A stretch of 64,000 nucleotides of DNA from Aedes albopictus (Eukaryota > Arthropoda > Insecta > Diptera > Culicidae). This document shows, piece by piece, positions 11,741 through 22,778 of the stretch. Under the pieces are notes generated by a model. It worked only from the letters and a program-made list of their open reading frames with translations. It did no database searches and was not told the origin of the DNA. Numbering within the stretch: the stretch's first letter is position 1; the number at the start of each line of letters is the position of its first letter. Where the stretch lies: the NCBI RefSeq assembly GCF_035046485.1, contig NC_085137.1, forward strand, positions 454,576,980-454,640,979, read 5' to 3'. Both the position numbers and the translations under genes were made by a program.

Positions 11741-13070
11741 CCAGAAAAGACAGAGAAGACAGAGAATACAGAGAAGACAGAGAAGACAGAGAAGACAGAG
11801 AAGACAGAGAGGACAGAGAAGACAGAGAAGACAGAGAAGACAGAGAAGACAGAGAAGACAGAAGACAGAGACGACAGAGACGACAGAGACGACAGAGAAG
11901 ACAGAGAACACAGAGAATACAGAGAAGACAGAGAAAATAGTAGACAGAGAAGACAGAGAAAATAGAGGAGACTGAAGGCAGAGAAGACAGAGAAGACAGA
12001 GAAGACAGAGAAGACAGAAAAGACAGAGAAGACAGAGAAGACAGAGAAAATAGAGGAGACCGAAGGCAGAGAAGACAGAAAAAAAAAGAGCAGACATAGA
12101 AAGCAGAGCGGACAAAGAAGACAGAGATGACAGAGAAGACAGAGCAGACATAGAAGGCAGAGCAGACAGAGAAGACAGAGCAGACAGAGAAGACAGAGAA
12201 TACAGCGAAGACAGAGAAGACATAGAAGACAGAGAAGATAGAGTAGACAGAGAAGACGGAGAATACAGCGTAGACAGAGCAGACAGAGAAGACAGAGTAG
12301 ATAGAGAAGGTGGAGAAGACAGAAAAGACAGAGAAGACAGAGAATACAGCGTAGACAGAGAAGACAGAGCAAACAGAGAAGGCAGAGCAGACATAGAAGG
12401 CAGAGCAGACAGAGCAGACAGAGAAGACAGAGAAGACAGCGAAGACATAGAAGACAGAGAATACAGCGAAGACAGAGAATACAGCGAAGACAGAGCAGAC
12501 AGAGAAGACAGAGTAGACAGAGAAGATGAAGAAGACAGAAAAGACAGAGAAGACAGAGAATACAGCGAAAACAGAGAAGACAGAGCAGACAAAGCAGACA
12601 GAGAAGACAGAGCAGACAAAGCAGACAGAGAAGACAGAGAAGACATAGAAGGCAGAGCAGGCAGAGAAGACGGAGACAGAGTAGACAGGGAAGACAGAGA
12701 ATACAGCGAAAACAGAGAAGACAGAGTAGACAGAGAAGATGGGAAGACAGAGAATACAGCGGAGACAGAGAAGACAGGGAAGACAGAGAATACAGCGAAG
12801 ACAGAGAAGACAAGGAAGACAGAGATGATAGAGAAGCCAGAGCAGACATAGAAGGCAGAGCGGACAAAGAGGACAGAGAAGACAGAGAATACAGCGAAGA
12901 CAGAGCAGATAGAGAAGACAGAGAAGACAGAGAAGATGGAGGAGACAGAAAAGACAGAGAAGACAGAGAATACAGCGAAGACAGAGAAGACAACAGACAA
13001 AGCAGACAGAAAAGACAGAGAAGACAGAGAAGGCAGAAAATACAGAAAAGATAGAGAAGAAAGAGAAGAG
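11741..13070 (+). repeat. GA-rich 9-bp minisatellite (GAAGACAGA)n, forward segment 1
   Basis: The unit gaagacaga is interspersed with variants such as gaatacagc, gcagacaga and gtagacaga. There is no stop in three minus-strand frames, which generates spurious Ser/Leu-rich frames of more than 430 codons. Confidence 0.93.
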
Positions 13071-13185
13071 TATTTTCTGTATTCTTATCTTCTCCGTATT
13101 CTCTGTCTTCTCCGTCTTCTCTCTGTCTTCTCTAGCTTTTCTGCCCTCTGTCTTCTTTGTCTTCTCTGTTTTTCCCATCTGATGA
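13071..13185 (-). repeat. GA minisatellite, strand-switched segment 1
   Basis: The strand bias flips to (tcttctctg)n at 13071. The junction is a hairpin with gaaaatac before and gtattttc after a purine-rich spacer. The segment returns to the forward orientation near 13186. Confidence 0.85.
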
Positions 13186-13894
13186 CAGAAAAGACAGAGC
13201 AGACATAGAAGGCAGGGAATACAACGCAGACAGAGAATACAGCGCAGACAGAGAAGACAGATTAGACAAAGAAGACAGAGAAGACAGCGCAGACAGAGCA
13301 GACAGAGAAGACAGAGAAGACAGAGAAGACAGCGAAGACATAGAAGACATAGAAGACAGAGTAGACAGAGAAGACAGAGAATACAGCGAAGACAGAAAAG
13401 AAAGAGTCGACAGAAAAGACAGAGTAGACAGAGAAGATGGAGAAGACAGAAAAGGCAGTGAAGACAGAGAATACAGCGAAGACATAGAAGACATAGAAGA
13501 CAGAGTAGACAGAGAAGACAGAGCAGACAGAGAATACAGCGAAGACAGAGAAGACATATAAGACGGAGACAGAGCGGACAGGGAAGACAGAGAAGACAGA
13601 GAATACAGCGAAAACAGAGAAGACATAGAAGACAGAGTAGACAGAGAAGATGGAGAAGACAGAAAAGACAGAGAATACAACGGAGACAGAGAAGACAGAG
13701 ATGATAGAGAAGACAGAGTAGACAGAGAAGATGGAGGAGACAGAAAAGACAGAGAAGACAGAAAATACAGCGGAGACAGAAAAGACAGAGAAGACAGAAA
13801 ATACAGCGGAGACAGAGAAGACAGAGCAGACAAAGCAGACAGAAAAGACAGAGAAGACAGAAAATACAGAAAAGATAGAGAAGAAAGAGAAGAG
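13186..13894 (+). repeat. GA minisatellite, forward segment 2
   Basis: This continues the (gaagacaga)n array with gaatacagc variants. Its last ~70 bp duplicate the end of forward segment 1 at an offset of 824 bp. Confidence 0.88.
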
Positions 13895-14135
13895 TATTTT
13901 CTGTATTCTTTATCTTCTCTGTATTCTCTGTCTTCTCCGTCTTCTCTCTGTCTTCTCTAGCTTTTCTGTCATTCCTGTTTTCAATGCCTTCTCTGTCTTT
14001 TCTGCCCTCTGTCTTCTTTGTCTTCTCTGTTTACCCATCTTATCGGTCTTCTCTGTTTTCTCTATCTTCAATGTCTCCCTTGTTTTCTCTGCTTTTCTTT
14101 CTTCTCTGTCTTTTCTGTTTTCTCTGTCTTTTCTG
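13895..14135 (-). repeat. GA minisatellite, strand-switched segment 2
   Basis: This is a near copy of 13071-13185 with a small insertion and an extended tct-rich tail. It is interrupted by a transposon at 14136. About 17 bp of the same tract resume after 14930. Confidence 0.85.
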
Positions 14136-14137
14136 TA

Positions 14138-14928
14138 CCGTCGTGCGGGGCTTCTTTATACACTTTTTAATAGTTTTTCAACTTTATGACATTGTAACTC
14201 CCAGAGTAGTGAATGTATTTCCACAATTTTTACACATAATAATTGTGAGTATGTATGTAGGATGCATGCAAAATTTGAACTAAATCCATCCATAAACAAA
14301 AAAGTTGTCCATACATCAATCGGAGACATATCATATAGAACCAGAGGGGGGCTACTTTGGACATTCCTAATTAAAACAAAACTGCAGTTAAAATTCCGGG
14401 TTTATTTAGAACACTACTTTGTACCAATACTGTTGTATACTATATCATACATGATTTCAATAAATATATGCGTTTTTAGGTGGTTCTGTGCTACCTTTGG
14501 TTTTATGAGCAGCGTGATATTTTAATACAGACTAAAAGGCTGTCTGGGGGCCATCATTCCATTATTTAGGTGAAACGGTCATTTATATTGTGTATCCATA
14601 CAAATATTCGATTGTATATGCTACGTCGATACTTCTTGCACGAATTGAGCAACCCTTTGAAATTTATGAACTGCAGAAACAATGCTTACAGAGCAAATGT
14701 TCTGATACGTTATGTATATTTTTATGATTCATTCGATGTTTTTTCGCCTCCTGACAAGCAATAAAGAGTTTGATTGAAAAACAATTTCAACCAAATGAAG
14801 GGGAAAATATTGCGTCATAATAGTCCCAAAGACAACAAACAGATTTGAACGATATTTCAAATTCAAAAAATCCATATTCAAAAGTGTCCAAAGTAGCTCC
14901 GTATTTCAAAAGTAGCCCCGCACGACGG
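14138..14928. mobile_element. 791-bp Tc1/mariner-like MITE with TA duplication
   Basis: The terminal inverted repeats begin CCGTCGTGCGGGGCT and agree at both ends (14138-14152, 14914-14928). TA flanks both (14136-14137, 14929-14930), as in the Tc1/mariner superfamily. It interrupts the edge of the GA minisatellite, so it is younger than the array. It contains no transposase reading frame. Confidence 0.85.
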
Positions 14929-16113
14929 TATTCTATGTCTTCTCTATCTATTCAGATAGATTTGTAAAAAATAAAAAATAAAAAGACGAATTGGAGTAAC
15001 GATATGACGATAATGACGACAATGACGATGATATAACGTTCTTTCCACTGCGAAGCTCGGACAGAAGGTCCTCTTATTATGAATCTGAGCACTGGACCGC
15101 GCATTCAAACTCCGACATCGTGTCGCTCTTTAAATCGCGCGAGTTTTTGTGTTGATGTTTCCCGTCGGTGCGGCATTTCTCCCTTAGACGACGAGATGAG
15201 ATAAATTACTTTCTTTCGCCTATTCCGCGAAGAAGGAGGCTCTAAATGGGATTACCCCCATGGAACCTGGGAGGGGTGAGACCGATTGGCGACGGGTAAC
15301 TCGCCTCGCCTTCGCCTCATCAACGATGATAAAAATATACATTGCGAGGAAACGAAGCGAACTCCAAAATGGTGCGTGAATGGAATTTTGCGTTCGTCCG
15401 TTTTTTTCGTTTCGTTTTTCTCTCAATTAGGTGGAAAATTTGGAATCCATTTGGCGATGAAAATGGTGGCGTCGGGTTTGCTGGTGAGAATTAAATTCAA
15501 CTACGTTTTTTGTTTAACTTTTGGGACAAAAATTCGGATTTCGTTCCGGTTGAGTGAGTTAAATTTTAATTGATTTGGAATGATACGGAACAATCAATTG
15601 ATTGAACTTGTCAAGTATTCATAGCAGCTAGTCCTTAGGGGAAATTTTCATCTTTGAACTTTCTGTAAAAGTTTTGAAACATTCCGATTTAGTAATGTGA
15701 AATTCAAAATACTTGCTTTAAAGAGAAAACGAAGATCCAATCGTAGTAGTAAACTTGGGTCCAGTGCTCTCTAAAACTTTGATAAAACCGTCAACTTTTT
15801 GATTAATGTATCAATTCGAATGGTTTTATGATAGCCAAAAGATTGTTTCCAAATAATGATAAAACCGACATAAAACTAAAGGCTTTTCTCATTAGTTAAA
15901 AGGTTCGATACAACCAAGTCAAAAATTTAATTATTCAATTGCATTAAAGACTCCAACAAAATCAATTCCACCGTAAAACGCTTGGCTGTCTTCACGACCG
16001 TATCTTAATGTTGTTTCAAAGACTCTAATAAAACCAATTGTAAGGGACTTGACATATCCTTCAATAGTAAATGGTTGTTATTTTTGCTAGAGGTTTTCGA
16101 CTGGAAATGGTTT

Positions 16114-16335
16114 GGCTTTCTCAGTCTTGGGAATTCAAACGATGAAATTTGTATTGCCCAACGTTTCGGCCTGATTTATTCGGCTTTTTTCAAGGGTAAA
16201 AATGTTTACCGTTTTTTGTTTTAACAACGACAAAAAATGATAGACAGCTTAACCCTTGAAAAAGGCCAAATATATCAAGCCGAAACGTCGGGTAATACAA
16301 ATTTAATCGTTTAGATTCCCTAGACTGAGAAAGCC
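16114..16335. mobile_element. Foldback MITE of about 222 bp
   Basis: The arms of about 85 bp are complementary, starting GGCTTTCTCAGTCT on the left and ending AGACTGAGAAAGCC on the right. Each arm contains a ccgaaacg motif and ends in caaggg/cccttg. The centre is about 40 bp. Weaker similarity may extend the arms to about 16070 and 16360. Related motifs (cgaaacgt) occur near 34745 and 40095. Confidence 0.75.
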
Positions 16336-17384
16336 AGAGTCTTCATAGTTGTTCCTTTTAACCATTGAGAAAAGTTAGTTTTAAAATCGCATTAAACTGG
16401 CTGTGTACAAGACCATATTTACTTGATGGCCAAAACAGATACAAATTGCAAAATTGCCATATATTTTGATCAAATATGCCAATATTGAACACTAGCTTAA
16501 AATCACTAGGCAGAAACCGTGTGAAGTCACGCATCATATTGCCGGAAATGACCGTTTGCCAGCTACATTGTTACATTGATAATGGTTGGCAATGCAAACT
16601 ATCCCATTGTGAAACATTCTAATTTTCCGCCTTCTAAACTCATTTATCTAAATGGATGACCATTCGCAGAACAACCATTTCGAACCACCGGATGCATCAT
16701 TGATTCTCATTAGTATGCCCCTTGGATATTAATCAATCAAGAGCAACGGCGTGGATCATCGGAAATGCTTGTTCTGTGAAGTAAAAGCGCCGAAATGGAA
16801 ATTCTACAGCTCAGGAACTAATGCGATTAGTTGCTCGCTCACGGGCTTTTGAACGTATGCACCTTCAAAGTAGGAGCAGCAGCAAATTGTATCCCTACCG
16901 GGAGATGATTCCGGAACAAGCACCGTGTTGACAGAAACATGCAATAACACGAACATTAGAGAATGCATGTTCACCATCCCCGTCGGCTCAGATGCATGAA
17001 TGAGATGACTCACTAGAGAGAGAGTCCACCAAGGTGTTCGTGTTGCTAAAGTTGTAATCAAACGGAATATTTAAGTTGGGCTCTATAATGGTCATTGTAG
17101 TCCTCGTCCGGGATTGCCCTTAAATAGGTCACAACGAACGCTGGATGCACCACAGATAATGAATGCAATATTGATGAGATTGAAATTATACTTGCTAATT
17201 GGGTTTGTTGCAAGGATGAATGTTTGACGTACTACATGGTGTGAATACTGATTTTGCAGTTCATTTTATGACCTTAGAGGATGGTAGAAGATTTGCTAGG
17301 AATGTGAAAGATGGGTGTGAGAAAACCCATCAATTTTCCATTGAAAAAACTCCTAAAACTTACGCCTACCATACAATAACTATA

Positions 17385-17572
17385 CATTCACGATACAAAT
17401 AATGATTTTATACCATTAAATATATTGTGAGTGAAAACATCATAATAAGAGTAACGTATTCTCGATAAAATATAACGTAATAAACGATGGTTTTAGCCTA
17501 CAACACAAAAACTTTATTTTCACGATACAACTAATGATTATATACCATTTAATAGATTGTGAGTATAAAACA
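17385..17572 (+). repeat. Two diverged direct copies, offset 132 bp
   Basis: The block from cacgatacaa-taatgat to attgtgagt-aaaacat at about 17389-17442 recurs at 17521-17572 with several substitutions. The origin is unknown. Confidence 0.6.
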
Positions 17573-19610
17573 TAACAGGATTTATATAATCCAAAAATCG
17601 ATGTTTCAATACATTCCCGCAAAGAAAAACATATATTTTCTGTCTTTCACTTGTCAAATTATACAAGCTATCTTCCACGTAATGTTAGATATGATCACCC
17701 AAATTGTTTACCTGAAATTAAGATTACAAGTAAATTATAAAATATGCTAGAACTCAAAAGAAACTTTTGCTAGTTAAACATTTTCGCGAATGTTCTGCAT
17801 TTGCTCCTTGTGAAAAATGGGTTTAACAGATTTTTTTTTGAAAGTGCGGTAATATTCAGTATGGTCACCATTAATTCAATTGTTGGACCATAGAGCAATA
17901 TATCGTTCTTATTCCATCATACAATTTATTGTTAAACTCATTTTTACATGACAACATTCTTAGTTTTATTATGGTTTTATTTCAGTTTCAACCCCAAATT
18001 TCGCCACAAAAAAAAAAACTCAAATTTATTACTAAGGCTTGAACTTCACTATGGGTTTAACCTACAATTCAACTATATCTTGATATAATCTCGATAACTC
18101 TAATTATAACAATAAAATTTCATCAACAATTCTTTCTTCAAGAAATTACTTCATTTTTTTAACTGAACGGAGAGATTCTTCTAAACTTCTAGGAAAGAAA
18201 CCAACCCACATTCCTCGTCACTATCTCCACCTCACTCCACATTCGCTTCCAAAATTACACCTAAATGGGCCATTTCCAGGCTGTTGGGCTTTCAAATGGG
18301 TTTCTCTTTCCAATAAACCGTCAACATCACCGGTTATCCTCTCTTGCCACCAGTCCAGTCAGTCGGAGGGAACGCTTCCGACTCAGTTGGTCTGTGTGAA
18401 CTCGTCGTCTTCATTTTCACAAATTTACATTCCAGCTCCCATCCCGACCGGCAGACTGACTAAGAAAAGAAAACTGAGCCAACTTTCCGAAGCACGAACC
18501 AATAAACCGGCCGGGACGACGACGACGAGAGACTGTCGACGAAATTGATTCAATATTGCCGGATTTTGCCCTTTCTAACAAGGAACAAAGTGGCAGCCAG
18601 TCAGTGGAAGGCCTCTTTGGAGGGGCAATCACGGTCGTTGCTGACGAGGACGACGACACCAAGCGAGATAAATTTGGAAACTATGAATGATCCTTCGAGC
18701 CGTGTGATTGGTATTTCTAGTAACTTTTCGGAGAAAGACTCATTTCTAAGAAAAATAGTTTTATAATGGTTTTGTGGACGACCTAATTGATTTATAAATC
18801 CTTGCATGTGTCAAGGGATTGTTTTACACTAGTTGATGCTTCTTCACTTCCTATAACACATTCAATTCAAGCCTTTAAGCCTTTAAGATTATACTCATGT
18901 AATATTTTGATGTTCAATTAGTCTTGAAGAGGTTTTGAGAACCGTTATAAAGCTTAATACCTGTTATTGTGGTCTTCCGAACGGCTCTCATGCACAATCC
19001 AAGAAAAGCAACACAAAATCAAAGGAAATTGAGTTTCCTTTTGTTCCTTTATTGAAAAACGACGATGACGATGGCACTCGATGGACCCAAAAAGCTGGTG
19101 AATACGTATTATTCTACAGATTCCAGACCGGGAGACCCCGGTTCATCGCATCTCGTAGTTGGACCGTTGATTGCCCACTTACGACGTCGGCAGGAGCAGC
19201 TCCTGTGCGCTCTCATCGAAGTGCAATGATTTCTTTCTGGTGGAAAGAGTCAGGTAACGACCGGCAATGTCCCACTATTTCAGCGGGTTGATGGGTGAAT
19301 GGGTTTTGAGGTGTCACTCTCGAGGTGAATGATTTGCACACGTATACGAAATGAGCAGTGGGCGGACACGTAGCTTCAAGAGAGTTCAAGAGTTACAATA
19401 TTGGAAAGTGCACACTCTTGGGTCCTTGATGAGAAAGATTGGAATATTTGAAAACTGGTCATGCAATGCTAGGAAAAACAATACTGGAAGTAATTTGAAG
19501 TCCATTTAGTTCTAGGAAGGTTTGGAGAAAAAACCCTAATTAATCCACCTAGTGATTCTTTTCCTTCGTTTTCCTGCGTTGACTAAATCCACTAAGGCGT
19601 TGACTAAGGC

Positions 19611-20515
19611 CACTTCCGGCGGGACACCTGGAACCGAATTTGGAACACAATTTCTTGCAAACCGATCATCTGGTTATCGAAAAACCCGCAATTTGCTATG
19701 TCACAAGCATAGGTTTGGCTCATTTTCATGCTTGCTTCCGGTGGGACACCTGGAAACGGTTCCGGAATACAACTGGTAGTTCCAAATATGGTCCGAACCT
19801 GATTTCTTGCTAACTGATCATCACATTATTGAAAAATGGCACGGTTTAATGCGTCACCAGCATGGGTTTGGCTCTCTTAGATGCTTGGTCACTTCCGGCG
19901 GGACACCTGGAACCGGTTCCGGAATTCAACTGGTTGTTTCAAATATGGTCCGAACCTGATTTCTTGCTAACCAATCATCAGATTATTGAAAAAACCGCGA
20001 TTAGATGTGTCTCAAGCATGAATTGCCTCACTTACATGCTTGGCCACTTCCGGTGGGACACCTGGAACCGGTTTCAAATATGATCCGAACCTTGCTAATC
20101 GATCATCAGGTTTTCGAAAAATCCACGATTTGATGCGTCACAAGCATGGATTTGGCTCTCTTTCATGCTTGGCCACGTCCGGCGGGACACGTGGAACCGA
20201 TTCCGCGTACTTTCGGTACTTTCAAATGAGGTCAGCGCCTAATTTTTGGCTACCCGATCATGAGGTTTTTAGAAAAAGCCACGATTTGATGCGTCACACG
20301 TTTGGCTGACTTTCATGCTTGGCCACTTCCGGAGGGACACCTGGAACCGGTTCCGGTATACAACTGTTAGTTTTAAATATGGTCCGTACCTGATTTCTTG
20401 CTAACTGATCATCATATTATTGAAAAATCTGCGATTTGATGGGTCACAAGCATAAGTTTGGCTCACTTTCATGCTTGGCCACTTCCGGCGGGACACTCGG
20501 AACTTTCTGCTCAAT
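19611..20515 (+). repeat. Satellite of about 155 bp, seven diverged copies
   Basis: Each copy starts near CACTTCCGGCGGGACACCTG followed by gaaccggttcc. Copies start at about 19611, 19733, 19890, 20045, 20173, 20321 and 20480. Spacing is 122-159 bp, so some copies carry deletions. Shared blocks include gatttcttgctaa-cgatcatc and a caagcat-ggtttggct stretch. Short frames within it are chance. Confidence 0.88.
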
Positions 20516-21654
20516 CGTACCAAAACCCAAAACAGATGTGGAAACAGAATTCGAGGGACAATTATTCAATCTTATTATTTTAAGAAAATTATAGTGTTTA
20601 CGGTTTCTTACGGTCATCGGCTAGAGAAAGGCACGTTGATTCAACAATCGGTGTTACTAGAGAAAGATCACCTCCGAAAGAACGGTTAAAAGGTGTCAAT
20701 TCTAAAATTACCTACTAACTATCACTGTTGCATACATGATTCTTACGAAGTTTTGTCACCTAATCGGAAAAGATTAGTATACATCGTTATCACGTTAACC
20801 AATTGGATTGGATCAAAATTAATCAACAGTTTTGTATCCTACGCCCATCCAATATAACAGTTTTTGATTGTTATTACTAGCTAAAACTGTTCTCAAACAT
20901 ACAAGTCCCATTCATCGGGCCAATCACGTCCAGGCCGGTGCATAAAACGTACCTAGAAGACGTCAACTTGTCCCACTCGGGCAGGGGTTTTATTGCTGCC
21001 CATTAAAGTGTCTTTCGGTCATGACAATTTCTCTGTTTAATCGTGCCATCACTTCTGGACAATCCAGGGAAGGCACGGTGTCCCTTCAGATTCAGACCAC
21101 CGTACCCATATTTCTAAAACGACCCCCACACCGACTCTGACTGACTCCGACTGACTGACTGTTTGGCATTCAAAGCACATTATTTCAACCTGCCTGCTAG
21201 TAGGTGGCTGTAATATCCGACTCGAATATTCTCGAAATGACCCAAACCCACGAAAGATGTGTTTTTCTTCCTTCAAATTTGGAGATGGCGCGCCGACCGA
21301 CCGCCATAAATGTCCGTGCCAATGGGATGTGACACGTACCTATTAGTCGCTCGTATGCCCAATGTTCTCCTCGATGGTATCAGCATTAGGGTGCGCTATT
21401 GAAACTCAAAATTCTATGTTACTGGTTTCAAGTTGTACAAGAATATGAAGTTTCAGAAGAATTACGAATCCTAGACATGCCCCAATCGTTTCATCGGTAT
21501 CTCCATGAATTTTCATACAAATGTCTAAAACTCTCACCAAAATATTTTCAAATCTTTCTTAAAACTCAAATCAAAGTCCAATTCGTTTTGGAAAGGTTTT
21601 GAAAACCTCCACAAAACCTAAATGATTTTATTTTGGTTTCATAAAGTTCTATGG

Positions 21655-21860
21655 TTTTCCTGTGTTTTTTTACTTTTATACAAAACATATACAACAGAAA
21701 CATGTATTTGATGAACACATTGAGATTTTAATTGTGAAAAAACAACACGTGCTCCGGAGGGAATCAAACCAACGACTGGACGGGCGCTTCTTTCCTCCAA
21801 GCTACGGTGCCACTAGGACTAGATCATCTCTCCATACGCCCTGACATTCATGCACATTGC
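21655..21860 (-). mobile_element. tRNA-derived SINE-like copy, minus strand
   Basis: On the minus strand a tRNA-like body with gaaagaagcgcccgtc and a B-box-like GGTTTGATTCC is followed by cggagcacgtg and a tail containing gtttctgttgt. The same order of blocks is present in the plus-strand copy at 21955-22150, so the two are head-to-head diverged copies. Confidence 0.6.
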
Positions 21861-21954
21861 ACACAATAGAGACGTGTAGATGTTCATCTAATTCCATTCG
21901 AAGGAGATTTGGATTGTGTAAAGGAACAAACCATGTGCATTAGTGAAATCGGGT

Positions 21955-22150
21955 TCAGTTCTGTGCCTTCAGGGGACGGAGATGGTCAAGTGGCTCCGTA
22001 GCTTTGAAGAAAGAAGCGCCCGTCTAGCGAATTGGGAGTCGTGGGTTCGATTCCCACCGGAGCACGTGGATTCTTTTCATAATCCAAATCTCAATCCACT
22101 TGTTTCTGTTGTGTGCATGAATGTCAAAGCAATCAAACAACATATTTAGG
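21955..22150 (+). mobile_element. tRNA-derived SINE-like copy, plus strand
   Basis: A possible A box is at ggtcaagtggctccgtagc (about 21983-22001). The body has gaaagaagcgcccgtc, a B box GGTTCGATTCC lies near 22047-22057, then cggagcacgtg and a tail with gtttctgttgt. It pairs with the inverted copy at 21655-21860. Confidence 0.6.
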
Positions 22151-22778
22151 TTTTGGTAACTTTTAACTTGTAATGTTATGCAAAGTTAAAAACATATAAT
22201 TGTAGGTTTTGAAAGAATCTCAAACAAGCCGCACCCTTATGGGCATGGTGTCACACGCAGGATTCGCCCCCGGGGGTGATAAGCGGCCTGATATGGACTC
22301 GCAATGACTCCCACATCACCTGACTGGCTGGTTGGCAACCTTGGAGACGTGAAAAAGGGCATCCACCATCCTCCTCATGTTGGTTGTTCGATGATTATAA
22401 AATATTTATTCAAATGCCACCTACCTCGCAGGAGGCCGCCCCCCCGTGGGAACATAATTCTAATTTTATTACTTTTATTGCGCTGATAATGGCGGTCGTA
22501 CGCAAAGAGGGATCCTCGATGGTGTTCTTAAGAATGCTACCAAACATGGGAATAAAACGAGGCAAAATAAATTTTCACATGATATTTATACGTATGTGTA
22601 ACAAGGTAAGGTGAGGTGTGGGACAACATTGTTATCTCTGTCCAACCGTTTTATTTTATCACGATACACTTTGGAATTTATCATTGAATTCATCATTGAA
22701 AGATCTAAAAAAACCTACAGTGAAGACTGTCAGAATTCCAAAAAGCTTCACCAACTCTTTTTTTTTGTAAGTCTCATA

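Larger units (their letters stand above)
14931..19610. other. Mostly single-copy AT-rich region
   Basis: It starts with a remnant of the GA tract. It contains the foldback element at 16114-16335 and the 132-bp direct repeat at 17385-17572. GC-richer patches at 15000-15420 and 18330-18680 have no recognisable coding content. I find no supported gene. Confidence 0.5.
20516..22778. other. Single-copy region with an inverted SINE pair
   Basis: This AT-rich sequence has no supported gene. A low-complexity CTGACT tract lies near 21130-21165. The only structured feature is the pair of tRNA-like elements at 21655-21860 and 21955-22150. Confidence 0.5.

Noticed and set aside
11698..13178. Ser/Leu/Phe/Val-rich frames of 430-490 codons that look like membrane proteins
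   Set aside because: They are translations of the GA minisatellite on the minus strand; hydrophobicity comes only from CTT/CTC/TTC codons.
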